Assembly: GCF_002860165.1 (NCBI RefSeq)
Contig: NZ_PGUZ01000024.1
Coordinates: 1-59,348 of the forward strand
From: Bacillus sp. V3-13
GTDB lineage: Bacteria > Bacillota > Bacilli > Bacillales > Cytobacillaceae
Direction: 5' to 3'
DNA: 59,348 nt
In this document: positions 25,867-33,914 of the stretch, one piece after another
Layout of the letters: each line of letters opens with the position of its first letter
Numbering within the stretch: position 1 is the first letter of the stretch
Position numbers and translations under genes: made by a program
The notes under the pieces: generated by a model
Databases searched by the model: none
The model's input: the letters and a program-made list of their open reading frames with translations, nothing else
What the model was told of the DNA's origin: nothing

Positions 25867-27284
25867 GTTGTTAAGGAAACTCCTTTTTTAATCAATTCAG
25901 CATTTTTTTGTATATTTTGAATTGATTTTACTATATTGTGAGAGTTATTACCTTTTAATTCCATATAAGCAAGACCATTAAATGCCTCAAATAGTGTTAA
26001 ATCTACTTCAGAACCTTTAGCTATTGTATTAAACGCTGTAATCTTTGTATCACCAACCAAAGCATTTTCTGGCAATTTTATATCTTCAAAAATCACAGTT
26101 TCTAAGTCAATGGGTAATTGTCCATTTTGTTTAAAGTTATAAGGATATAGATGGAAGTCCGCAATATACTCTAATGGATTATCTAATAATTCACCTGGTA
26201 AATCTGATGAATAGCCATTACATAAAATATCTACTAAGATTTGAGCAGCATCAACGTTATATGCCTTCTTAATATTTGGAATCATATTCCAACCTGCAAA
26301 TCTTGCGGCTGTCTCAATGATACCTACTTCCCTGTTTTTCATTAATTTCACTTCTGTATGAGTTGAACAATACTGTAATCCAAGCCCCTCATTAGCCTTA
26401 GCAACTGCAGTGATAATTCTTTTTTTCGCATCATCATCTAATACTGTAGATGTTATATGAGCAGTTTCAGTAAAACCTATTTGAGGAGTTTTATCATGAA
26501 TTACTAGCGGATAGTATTTTCCATTAACCATCATACCTTCAACGCTAACATAGTCTGAGTAACCCTTTTCTGTGTACCAATCTTCATATTCTCCTTCTAA
26601 AAACTCCTCAACTATAAATGGTGCCTTAAATGTAACAGCTTTTGGAACATCTATACTTTCTAAATATGCTTTTGCTTTAAAAAAAAGATCTTCAGCAGTT
26701 TCTTTTTCGTGAATGAATGTCACACCAATGGAACTAGCTAAATATGTTGGTTTTAAAACTAAGGGAACACCAACATGTTCTAATGCGTTACGAAAATCTT
26801 CTAGTGTTGTCACCCTTTTACTTTTTACGGATTTTACTCCGGAAGAATTAAAAGACTCTCTCATTAAGTTTTTATCCCTAGCTTTTTGAGCTGCTTCTAC
26901 ACCTGCCCCTCTTAACCCAAGCTTTTCACAGGCTTTAGCCATAGGCGCTATAAACAACTCGTTATTTGTAGTTATTGCCTTAACATTAAACATTTTTGCT
27001 ACCTTAACAATGTCTTCCACTACTAATTCTTCCGGTTTATCATACTCCTTTTGAGCCCAATAAACTGAATCAGGATGCTCAAAATCAGATATATCTTTAA
27101 AATAGTCTGAATCCTTTACTACTGCTATCGAATAAGTTTCAATAAAGTTAGCATGACTTTTTGTGATAGCAAAAGGTCTTGGAATATAACTAACTATATT
27201 ATATTTTTCTGCCACACTTTTATAAAACATATGTGGAGGACAACCTCCAAGGTCAGCAATTACTAGTACATTCTTTCTTTCCAT
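25863..27284 (-). CDS. bacD: BacD-type L-amino acid ligase (ATP-grasp, 473 aa)
   Basis: ATP-grasp enzyme that joins L-alanine to anticapsin in bacilysin synthesis. B. subtilis BacD is strikingly similar from the first residues (MERKNVLVIADLGGCPPHMF) through PRPFAITKSHANF, RGAGVEAAQKARDKNLMRES, KPTYLASSIGVTFIHE, IHDKTPQIGFTETAHI and RFAGWNMIPNIKKA. The ATP-grasp metal/nucleotide elements (KPTYLASSIGV, EVKLMKNREVGIIETAARFAG) and the substrate-pocket Trp in FAGWNM are kept. ATG 27284 follows AAGAGGAGTG; an upstream in-frame extension has no ribosome site. The frame is intact even though the anticapsin genes are gone, so it may make other dipeptides or be a recent relic. Confidence 0.95.
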   Translation of the reverse strand: MERKNVLVIADLGGCPPHMFYKSVAEKYNIVSYIPRPFAITKSHANFIETYSIAVVKDSDYFKDISDFEHPDSVYWAQKEYDKPEELVVEDIVKVAKMFNVKAITTNNELFIAPMAKACEKLGLRGAGVEAAQKARDKNLMRESFNSSGVKSVKSKRVTTLEDFRNALEHVGVPLVLKPTYLASSIGVTFIHEKETAEDLFFKAKAYLESIDVPKAVTFKAPFIVEEFLEGEYEDWYTEKGYSDYVSVEGMMVNGKYYPLVIHDKTPQIGFTETAHITSTVLDDDAKKRIITAVAKANEGLGLQYCSTHTEVKLMKNREVGIIETAARFAGWNMIPNIKKAYNVDAAQILVDILCNGYSSDLPGELLDNPLEYIADFHLYPYNFKQNGQLPIDLETVIFEDIKLPENALVGDTKITAFNTIAKGSEVDLTLFEAFNGLAYMELKGNNSHNIVKSIQNIQKNAELIKKGVSLTT

Positions 27285-27300
27285 AATATACACTCCTCTT

Positions 27301-27486
27301 CTATTTTGCTGTGTATCCACCATCAACACATATAGCAGCACCTGTAATATAACTTGACATATCTGAAGCGAGGAAGACCATTGTATTTGCTACATCCTCT
27401 ACCGTACCTAAACGACCGGCTGGACTTAGTTGCGCTTTCTGTTTTCTAATCTCCTCAAATGTACCAACATTATTTATTGTAAAAGC
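27301..27486 (-). pseudogene. bacC: C-terminal remnant of bacC (short-chain dehydrogenase)
   Basis: The segment SPAGRLGTVEDVANTMVFLA, SDMSSYITGAAICVDGGYTA is the C-terminal end of an SDR enzyme. Its place directly before bacD matches BacC, the anticapsin dehydrogenase. The Rossmann glycine motif and catalytic Tyr-Lys are absent. In frame upstream it is fused to a bacA-like segment (IQLFRCDTPMYGIAF), so one deletion removed the end of bacA, all of bacB and most of bacC. Confidence 0.8.
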
Positions 27487-27815
27487 TATTCCATACATAG
27501 GCGTATCACACCTAAATAATTGAATTAAATCAATGTCTGGCCTTATGTAAAAATCCTTAATCCCCTCGTAAGCATGTGGAACGATAACATAATTTAATGA
27601 ACCCTGTAAAAGACTGTATATACTTTCCTCAAATGTGTTAAATAAGAATAATTTGCTGCTAAGCCCTGGGTAGATAAATAATTTCTTGCGAATAAATTAG
27701 TAGCATATTCACTACTTGTCCCTGTAGGTCCTAAAGTACCGAGGTTCACAATGTTAAGATCAGTATTTGCGTTCTCATTAACTGAATCAGTTAAAACTAA
27801 CAATTTAATCACCAC
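27487..27815 (-). pseudogene. bacA: N-terminal remnant of bacA (prephenate decarboxylase)
   Basis: The start region (27815) reads VNLGTLGPTGTSSEYATNLF, like BacA, which belongs to the prephenate dehydratase-like fold and makes the first step of anticapsin synthesis. Near 27630-27640 the frame shifts: the continuing sequence FEESIYSLLQGSLNYVIVPH, AYEGIKDFYIRPDIDLIQLF is in another frame and then fuses to the bacC remnant. The gene therefore has a frameshift and a large 3' deletion. Confidence 0.82.
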
Positions 27816-28003
27816 ATTTTCATTTATTTTTCACAAAATTATTAATACACAATCTCCCATATAGCTGTATGAAAATTTTTATAGAGATCCCTTATATTTA
27901 CAAAAATAATAGAAAACTTTCACCAACATGTCAATAAAATAAAAGTAAAATGTTATAAAATTAGGTAGATATTACTATTTTGCTAAAAATAACTGAACTT
28001 CCG

Positions 28004-28031
28004 TTGACAATTATATCAACGAAAGTATTGA
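28004..28031 (+). promoter_or_regulatory. Possible sigma-A promoter of the PlcR-like gene
   Basis: TTGACA at 28004-28009 and TATTGA at 28026-28031, 16-base spacer, 39 bases before the start codon at 28070. The 250-base divergent region also must hold the bac promoter. Confidence 0.4.
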
Positions 28032-28069
28032 TCTCACATTTATTTTTATTAAATAAGGGGATAAGGTCT

Positions 28070-28959
28070 ATGTTTGATATGAACGCAAATCAATTAGGAG
28101 CAGAAATAAAACGTTTAAGAAAAATTCATAAAATGTCACAAAAGGAATTAGCTTCTGGGATCTGTACCCAGCCTGCAATAAGTGGAATTGAAAGCGGAAA
28201 AGTATATCCCAGTATAGATATTCTCTACCTGCTTTCCATACGCTTACGTGTATCAATGGATTATTTCTTAAAAATACTCTTAAATGATTCTTCAACATAT
28301 ATAGAAGATACAAAGGAACACATTGATGAACTTCTGAAGAATAAGGATTATCAAGAGATTTATGAATTATGTAAGTTTGAATTGCAACAACTTAAGCACA
28401 GAAATATGAACTTCACATTCACTCAATTCATTAAATGGTGCCACTCTGTTTCTAGCTATTACCTGGGAATAATCAAGTGGAAAAAATGTATAGAAGAATT
28501 GAACAATTTACTTGACGACTCTCATTTACTAACCGGTCATAAATTTCAAGATTGAAAATAATAAATAGTATTGCAATCATTTACGCGGAAAATAATAGAT
28601 ACAGCGAAAGCTTGGCGGAGTATAGTAAAATACTCTCTCATAAGAAATTTTTATTTGAAGAGCCAAAGTTTCTTTTAAAGATCCACTATAATGTATCTAA
28701 ACTTTATTTCCTAATTAAGGAATTCGAATGCTCTTTGCTTCATGCCAAAGAAGGAATTTCTCTGTCATTGAGAATGGAGGATATGTCTGTCTTGGGGCAA
28801 CTGTTTTTTCAACAAGGACAATGTCTTGAAGTATTAAATAAACCAGTGGATGTTATAATAAGAAGCTATAAGCATTCTTATAATATTTTTCAATTACTTA
28901 AAAGAGAAAATTACATAACAATGGTGAAGACTCAAAAAGGGAAATATCTTATGAACTAA
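28070..28959 (+). pseudogene. PlcR/RRNPP-type regulator, frameshifted
   Basis: ATG 28070 has AAGGGGATAAGG upstream. The N-terminal XRE helix-turn-helix (LGAEIKRLRKIHKMSQKELA, PAISGIESGKVYPSIDILYL) is followed by TPR-like helices (YQEIYELCKFELQQL). At about 28550 the frame ends at TGA just after HKFQD, while the next frame carries on with matching TPR sequence (INSIAIIYAENNRYSESLAE, LLKIHYNVSKLYFLIKEFEC, LGQLFFQQGQCLEVLNKPVD) to 28959. Members of this family sense exported signalling peptides. No signal-peptide gene is visible beside it. Its divergent position suggests it once controlled the bac cluster. One base change broke it unless slippage occurs. Confidence 0.78.
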
Positions 28960-29118
28960 CTGTAGTATTACGAAAATGAACCACAGTTATGTCATAAGGA
29001 AGGCTAATGTGCTTAAATCAAGCCTGTCTCCTTTGAAAATTTGTTTTCTTGTTATTCTTAGAAATTTTCCCTAAAGGCCTCTGATTACTACCATTTTTCC
29101 GTTTTTCTAATAACAAAA

Positions 29119-29252
29119 TAGGGGCGGTCTAAAAAGTCCATTTTAGAGTAAAATGCACTCAAATTAAAAACCCAAGAATGTTGATTTAACAGCATTCTTG
29201 GGTTTTACTTTTTTAAGACTTCGGCTGAAATACCACTTTTGGGACAGCCCCC
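29119..29252. mobile_element. MITE-like remnant with IS1182-type ends
   Basis: The left end ggggcggtctaaaaagtcc (29121-29139) and the inverse right end (ccacttttgggacagccccc, 29233-29252) match imperfectly and resemble the GGGGCTGTCCCAAAAG ends of IS1182-like elements. Inside is a strong hairpin (29169-29205). No transposase remains. The flanking 28960-29118 and 29253-29400 hold nothing recognisable. Confidence 0.55.
29166..29207. terminator. Strong bidirectional hairpin in the MITE-like element
   Basis: aaaacccaagaatg / cattcttgggtttt, a 14-bp perfect stem with A and T runs on both sides, typical of the terminator at the end of an IS transposase. Confidence 0.75.
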
Positions 29253-29407
29253 TTATCAAACAGAATGTTCTATTTAAAGCAGATCATGTTGTCAAGTAGT
29301 GAGTGTAGTTCTATCCCTTATCAGTCGTTTCATAGCAAATGGCATGTCTGAAATGATAAGAAAAGTGGGTATACGACGCTTATTTGCAGCTGCCCATAAC
29401 CTAAAAA

Positions 29408-29432
29408 AACTGCCCGTAATTTCGGACAGTTT
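29408..29432 (-). terminator. Terminator of the micropeptide gene
   Basis: AACTGCCCG / CGGACAGTT hairpin with a run of seven T on the minus strand, touching the stop codon of the small gene at 29431. Confidence 0.8.
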
Positions 29433-29517
29433 AAGAGGCCTTAATAATTGAATAGCCGATAAAATAGCCAAGCACCATGATACTTGCAATTGTAAGCGTC
29501 ACTGAAAATAACTCCAT
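29431..29517 (-). CDS. 28-residue membrane micropeptide under a probable Fnr promoter
   Basis: Starts at ATG 29517 with AAAGGAGGAT upstream, a very strong site, and ends TAA at 29431. Residues 5-25 form one hydrophobic helix (SVTLTIASIMVLGYFIGYSI) flanked by a short N-terminal MELF and C-terminal Lys. It has its own terminator and an upstream Fnr-like box at -41.5, so it is a complete transcription unit. Single-helix peptides of this size often are accessory subunits of respiratory oxidases or transporters; that role is a guess. A longer reading frame exists upstream but lacks a ribosome site and includes the promoter. Confidence 0.75.
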   Translation of the reverse strand: MELFSVTLTIASIMVLGYFIGYSIIKAS

Positions 29518-29557
29518 ATAAAAAATCCTCCTTTTATTGAAGTCGCTGATTATTTTT

Positions 29558-29601
29558 AACATATCATGAAAACTCGGCCAGCAATTGTGATATTTATCAC
29601 C
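29558..29601 (-). promoter_or_regulatory. Fnr-type box and -10 element
   Basis: TGTGATATTTATCAC (29586-29600) matches the Fnr/Crp palindrome TGTGA-N6-TCACA. A minus-strand TATGTT (-10) at 29558-29563 would place the box centre about 41.5 bases before transcription start, the classic class II activator position. It lies 41 bases upstream of the AAAGGAGG site of the micropeptide. Confidence 0.6.
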
Positions 29602-29657
29602 AATTGGTGACAGGTGCGTGACAGTTTTATGAACGAATCGCTTCAAAAAAAGAAAAA

Positions 29658-29682
29658 GAGAGGCAACCAACAGGTACCTCTC
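29658..29682 (-). terminator. Terminator of the bmrCD operon
   Basis: GAGAGG/CCTCTC stem 7 bases after the bmrD stop, followed on the minus strand by TTTTTC and T-rich DNA. Confidence 0.7.
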
Positions 29683-29688
29683 CTAATC

Positions 29689-31704
29689 TCAGCCTGCAAG
29701 CGTGTTGCTTCCCTGCTGCAGCTGATACATTTGATAATATTTACCCTTCAATTCCATCAGCTCTTCATGGTTGCCTTTTTCAACGATGGAGCCGCGGTCT
29801 AAAACCAGAATCTGGTCGGCATTTCGAATCGTTGAGAGCCGGTGGGCTATGATAAAGGTCGTCCGGCCTTTTTTCAATACTTCCATTGCCTCCTGGATGA
29901 CAGCTTCCGTTTCTGTATCAATACTCGAAGTGGCTTCATCCAAAATCAAAATGGCCGGATCAAAAGCAAGAGCGCGCGCAAATGAAATTAACTGCCTTTG
30001 TCCGCTTGAAAGCGTACTGCCTTTTTCAATCACCGGCTCATCATAGCCATTTTCGAGGTTGCTAAAAATCCGGTCCGCCCCGACATCAGACAGCGCTTTT
30101 TCAACCTTGGCCCGGCTGATCGAAGGATCATCAAGGCTTACATTGGAAGCAATCGTCCCGGTGAACAAGAACGGGTCCTGCAACACAATCCCCATATGGC
30201 GACGCAAAGTTTGCCGGGGCATTTCTGTTATATCCTTTCCGTCAATAACAATCCGGCCTTTCTGGCTATCATAAAAACGGAACAGCAAATTCATAATTGA
30301 ACTCTTTCCAGACCCGGTATGGCCGACGAGTGCAACGGTTTCCCCGTGCTTGGCTTCGAAGTCAATGTTTTTCAGGACATATTCGCCTTCCTTGTATCCA
30401 AACGACACATTTTCAAAGACAACATTCCCTTTGTAGCGCGGAACTTTTTCCTCGCTTACGTCAATTCCTTCTTCATCCATCAGCTTGAATACCCGTTCAC
30501 CGGCAACAAGAGCCTGTTCGAGATTTGCCAGCTGATTGACGATTCCCTGGACCGGGTGGAAAAGACGGTTGATATAATCGACAAACGCATAGAGCATCCC
30601 GAGCGAAATGACCGCGGAAGGCGTTAGCGATTCAGCCCCAAAATACCAGATAAAAGCAACAAATACGATATTCCGGAGTACCCCGACCAGGTTATGGGAG
30701 GTAAGCGAATTGAGGCTCAACAGTTTATTTTGAAATACAAAATGCTCATTGTTAAGAGCTTCAAACTCCTTCTGCGTTTCCTTCTCCCTGCTGAAGGCCT
30801 GGATGATGTTCATTCCCTGGATCGACTCGTTGATCATCCCATTAATATCGCTCACTCTTGCGCGGATGACATGATTATATTTAGAGGCGAATTTTCGGTA
30901 CACCTTCATCCATACATATAAAATCGGCAGGAGCAGCAAACAGATCGCCGCCAGCTTCACATTTAAAATAAATAACGCCACGTAAATACCGGCTATATAA
31001 ATAGCACTCGTGAAGAAGGTTGACAGCACCGTCACGTATAATTCCCTGATCGCTTCGGTATCATTGGTGATCCGGGCGACGACCTTTCCGGCAGGAAGAT
31101 TATCAAAATAACGAATCGGCAGACGCTGAATTTGCCCGAACACATCCTCGCGCATCTTTTGGATAATCCGGTTTGCCGACTTTTGCAGATAATAGCGCTG
31201 TCCATACTGGAAAAAGGCAGCGATGACAATCAGCCCAAAATAAACGCCAAGCAGTCCGATGATCTTCGGAATTTCCGGACCATAAAACTTAATCAGTTCG
31301 TTACCTTTTAAAAGCTCCGCATTAAAACTCTCTTCCTGCTTGCCTTGCTTAATCGTTAACTTGCCGTCACTGAAGCTTCTTTTTCCATCCAGTTCGACCG
31401 GCTCCTCGACAAACACAAAGTCCCTTCCGGCCTGAAGAATCCGGACTTCGGCCAGTTTAACTTCGTCTTCAGCAAGGTAATAATCACGTTTATAGAAGTT
31501 CCCTTTATAGGAAACCGCGTCTTCACTTTCTTCTGTTTGGTACCAGACAGATTCAATGCCCATAATATGCTGGTCAATCACCCGTTTGGCAATAAACGGC
31601 CCGGCCAGATCAGCTGTTACCGCAATGGTCAGCATCGCCAGTGCGGCGATGATCATACTTTTATAGCTTAACGCATATTGAAACAATCGTTTCCCTGTTC
31701 TCAT
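29689..31704 (-). CDS. bmrD: BmrD/YheH-type multidrug ABC exporter half (671 aa)
   Basis: Transmembrane-plus-ATPase half transporter. It starts ATG 31704, overlapping the bmrC stop (ATGA), so the two are coupled. After the first helix there is an unusual ~100-residue extracytoplasmic insertion (about 45-150), the hallmark of BmrD. The ATPase has Walker A GHTGSGKSS (~460), a non-canonical signature LSSGQ (~568) and Walker B LILDEAT with catalytic Glu. With BmrC it forms a heterodimer in which one ATP site is consensus and the other degenerate. Expected to export drugs at the cell membrane. An attenuator leader precedes the operon. Confidence 0.92.
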   Translation of the reverse strand: MRTGKRLFQYALSYKSMIIAALAMLTIAVTADLAGPFIAKRVIDQHIMGIESVWYQTEESEDAVSYKGNFYKRDYYLAEDEVKLAEVRILQAGRDFVFVEEPVELDGKRSFSDGKLTIKQGKQEESFNAELLKGNELIKFYGPEIPKIIGLLGVYFGLIVIAAFFQYGQRYYLQKSANRIIQKMREDVFGQIQRLPIRYFDNLPAGKVVARITNDTEAIRELYVTVLSTFFTSAIYIAGIYVALFILNVKLAAICLLLLPILYVWMKVYRKFASKYNHVIRARVSDINGMINESIQGMNIIQAFSREKETQKEFEALNNEHFVFQNKLLSLNSLTSHNLVGVLRNIVFVAFIWYFGAESLTPSAVISLGMLYAFVDYINRLFHPVQGIVNQLANLEQALVAGERVFKLMDEEGIDVSEEKVPRYKGNVVFENVSFGYKEGEYVLKNIDFEAKHGETVALVGHTGSGKSSIMNLLFRFYDSQKGRIVIDGKDITEMPRQTLRRHMGIVLQDPFLFTGTIASNVSLDDPSISRAKVEKALSDVGADRIFSNLENGYDEPVIEKGSTLSSGQRQLISFARALAFDPAILILDEATSSIDTETEAVIQEAMEVLKKGRTTFIIAHRLSTIRNADQILVLDRGSIVEKGNHEELMELKGKYYQMYQLQQGSNTLAG

Positions 31705-33458
31705 GACAGCACCTCCTCTTCTGCAGCAGCTTCTGCCTGCTGCCTGATGTACTGCTCTTTATACCAGCCGTTGCTGCTCATTAATTCTTCATGCGTTCCT
31801 TCTTCAATCACTTTACCGTTATCAAAAACGATAATATGCTCAGCGTGCTGGACAGCAGACATTCGGTGCGTAGTAATGATTGTTGTTTTTCCGCTCCGTT
31901 CGCTGCGAATGTTATCAATAATCTTCTTTTCTGTTTTCGAGTCGACCGCTGATAATGAGTCGTCAAGGATGAGGATTTCCGGATCCTTGATCAAGGCCCG
32001 GGCAATCGAAATCCGCTGTTTCTGGCCGCCTGACAGGGCCACACCTTTTTCGCCGACAAGAGTCTCAAGCCCGTCTGGAAGCATCTCAAGATCTTTGCGG
32101 AATGCAGCAAGGTCAATCGCCTTTTGCAAATCAGCTTCGCCGGCATCCGCCGAACCAAACAGAATATTTTCCTTCACCGTTCTTGAAAAAAGAACATGGT
32201 CCTGCGGCACATAGCCAATCCAGCCTCGCGTTCTTTCAAGGGCCTGTTCATGGATAGGCACTTCGGATACAGCCAATTCTCCCGTTCCGGCCGGATACTC
32301 CCTTAACAGCTGCTTGATAAAGGTCGTTTTCCCGCTGCCGGTTTTGCCGACGACTCCGAGTGTTCCCCCTTTTTCCAGCTTTACATTAATGTTTCGCAGG
32401 TTATCACCATTTGACGATGGATAGCGGAAAGAAAGCTTGTCAAAAGTGATGGTTTCTGGTTGGTCGACGCTGACCGGCTGCAGCGGATCCTTGACATCCT
32501 CTTCGTATGCGAGTGTTTCCTGAACCCTGTCAAGGGAAGCATTTCCCCTCTGCATCACATTGATTAATTCGCCAATCGCAAACATCGGCCAAATCAGCAT
32601 CCCAAGATACACATTAAAAGCGACAAGATCTCCAAGGGTGATGGTCTGTTGAAAAACCATATGTGCGCCATAACCGAGTCCGATTAAATAGCTTAGCCCG
32701 ACAATCACTTTGATGGTTGGATCAAAGAGAGAGTCAATTTTCGCTACTTCAATATTTTTATTGTATACATCCTCAGTTAACCGGTGGAACTTCTCTTGAT
32801 CCGCTTTTTCCTGCACGTATGCCCGAATGACCCGGACACCCGAAACCGATTCAAGCACCCGGTCATTCAATTCGCCGAACGCATCCTGGGCGCTCATGAA
32901 CCGTGAATGAATTCGCTTCCCGTAAATGTTCATTAACAAGGCCATGATCGGAAGCGGGAGGATCGCAGCCAGTGTCAGCTTCCAGCTGATTAAAAATCCC
33001 ATCGTAAAAAGAATCGTCAGCATAAAAATAGTCGAATCAACAAGCGTTAATATCCCGAAACCTGCCGTCACCGAGATTGCCTTTAAATCGTTGGTGGCCC
33101 GGGCCATCAAATCTCCGGTCCGGTTCTTTTCAAAAAATGTCGGCGTCATTTTTAGTAAATGGCCCATAAATTGCGAGCGAAGCTTCCGTTCCACCAAAAA
33201 GGCGCCGCCAAATAATTGGTACATCCATATATAAGTGATTCCATAGGAAACAACCGTAATCACGGCTAAATAACCCAGATATTGAAAAACCTTTTCAATG
33301 GTCATTGAGCCGATGTGAATTTCATCGATGGCCATCCCGACTAATTTTGGCGGCATCACATCAAGAATTCCGACAAGAATAAGCAGCACGATCGCAACCG
33401 TGTACCTTTTCCAATTTTCTTTAAAAAACCAGCTTAACTTCTTGAATACCGAAAACAT
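31701..33458 (-). CDS. bmrC: BmrC/YheI-type multidrug ABC exporter half (585 aa)
   Basis: First structural gene of the exporter operon. Six transmembrane helices (residues 15-310) are followed by an ATPase: Walker A GKTGSGKTT (~370), signature LSGGQ (~478) and Walker B LILDDSLSAVD, where Asp replaces the usual catalytic Glu. That matches BmrC, whose own catalytic carboxylate is degenerate while its signature is consensus, complementary to BmrD. ATG 33458 has AAAGGAGAGG upstream. It is preceded by two small ORFs and hairpins (33495-33813) resembling the BmrB leader-peptide attenuation described for B. subtilis bmrBCD. Confidence 0.92.
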   Translation of the reverse strand: MFSVFKKLSWFFKENWKRYTVAIVLLILVGILDVMPPKLVGMAIDEIHIGSMTIEKVFQYLGYLAVITVVSYGITYIWMYQLFGGAFLVERKLRSQFMGHLLKMTPTFFEKNRTGDLMARATNDLKAISVTAGFGILTLVDSTIFMLTILFTMGFLISWKLTLAAILPLPIMALLMNIYGKRIHSRFMSAQDAFGELNDRVLESVSGVRVIRAYVQEKADQEKFHRLTEDVYNKNIEVAKIDSLFDPTIKVIVGLSYLIGLGYGAHMVFQQTITLGDLVAFNVYLGMLIWPMFAIGELINVMQRGNASLDRVQETLAYEEDVKDPLQPVSVDQPETITFDKLSFRYPSSNGDNLRNINVKLEKGGTLGVVGKTGSGKTTFIKQLLREYPAGTGELAVSEVPIHEQALERTRGWIGYVPQDHVLFSRTVKENILFGSADAGEADLQKAIDLAAFRKDLEMLPDGLETLVGEKGVALSGGQKQRISIARALIKDPEILILDDSLSAVDSKTEKKIIDNIRSERSGKTTIITTHRMSAVQHAEHIIVFDNGKVIEEGTHEELMSSNGWYKEQYIRQQAEAAAEEEVLS

Positions 33459-33494
33459 CTGTGTTTTTCCTCTCCTTTAGCAAAGTTGTCACGA

Positions 33495-33554
33495 CTAACC
33501 GCCTTCGAGCTCCCCAGCGGAAATGCCAATCCTTTCTGTTTGAATTCTTAACAT
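33495..33554 (-). CDS. Second small ORF in the bmrCD leader (19 aa)
   Basis: ATG 33554 with a perfect AGGAGGAGG ribosome site, 19 codons (MLRIQTERIGISAGELEGG), stop at 33495, 36 bases before bmrC. It lies after the attenuator hairpins, so it may couple translation to bmrC. No similarity known. Confidence 0.5.
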   Translation of the reverse strand: MLRIQTERIGISAGELEGG

Positions 33555-33584
33555 TTTTATTCCTCCTCCTGAATTGTTTTTATA

Positions 33585-33715
33585 GAAAACGGGATTTACC
33601 CGGTTTTCAAGGGGATTTGTGGACAAAAAAAGACATACCGCAGCATGCGATATGTCTGGTAAAAGAAATAAAGGCAGACAAAAAGGCACACGTCACGTAT
33701 AACGTAACCTGTGCC
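33585..33715 (-). promoter_or_regulatory. Attenuator hairpins of the bmrCD operon
   Basis: Three stem-loops in transcription order. The first, 33685-33715 (GGCACA/TGTGCC), is followed by TTTTTGT. The second, 33631-33657 (AGACATA/TATGTCT with pairing inside), is followed by a T7 run, a textbook terminator. The third is 33585-33608 (GAAAACGGG/CCGGTTTTC). They lie between the first leader ORF and bmrC. Ribosome stalling on the leader could open alternative pairing and allow read-through, as known for bmrB; the exact antiterminator is not resolved. Confidence 0.7.
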
Positions 33716-33735
33716 ATATTCCACTTAAGTAAATT

Positions 33736-33813
33736 TCAGGCAAAACGATAAAAAGGGCAGGTTACGATCTGTTTGTATGAAATTGTTTCATTCACTAATT
33801 GAATTAAGATCAT
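33736..33813 (-). CDS. BmrB-like leader peptide (25 aa)
   Basis: ATG 33813 with AAAAAGGAGGGTTACCG upstream, the strongest ribosome site in the region, and stop at 33736. Sequence begins MILIQLVNETISYKQ and ends CPFYRFA. The stop is followed 21 bases later by the attenuator hairpins. Its length and placement fit a sensor peptide whose translation by antibiotic-stalled ribosomes raises bmrCD transcription, as proposed for B. subtilis BmrB; the sequence itself is not obviously the same. Confidence 0.65.
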   Translation of the reverse strand: MILIQLVNETISYKQIVTCPFYRFA

Positions 33814-33914
33814 CGGTAACCCTCCTTTTTGTTGTAAATTTTTTCTTCCTTTGTTAGGTTATCACTGGATTCAAGGAAAGTCAATCGCTATTTATCTGAT
33901 TTTTTCGGGATTGA

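Noticed and set aside
28999-29030. Nine-codon ORF with AAGGAAGG site after the PlcR-like gene, as a signal peptide
   Set aside because: Too short and without an export signal for an RRNPP-family peptide precursor.
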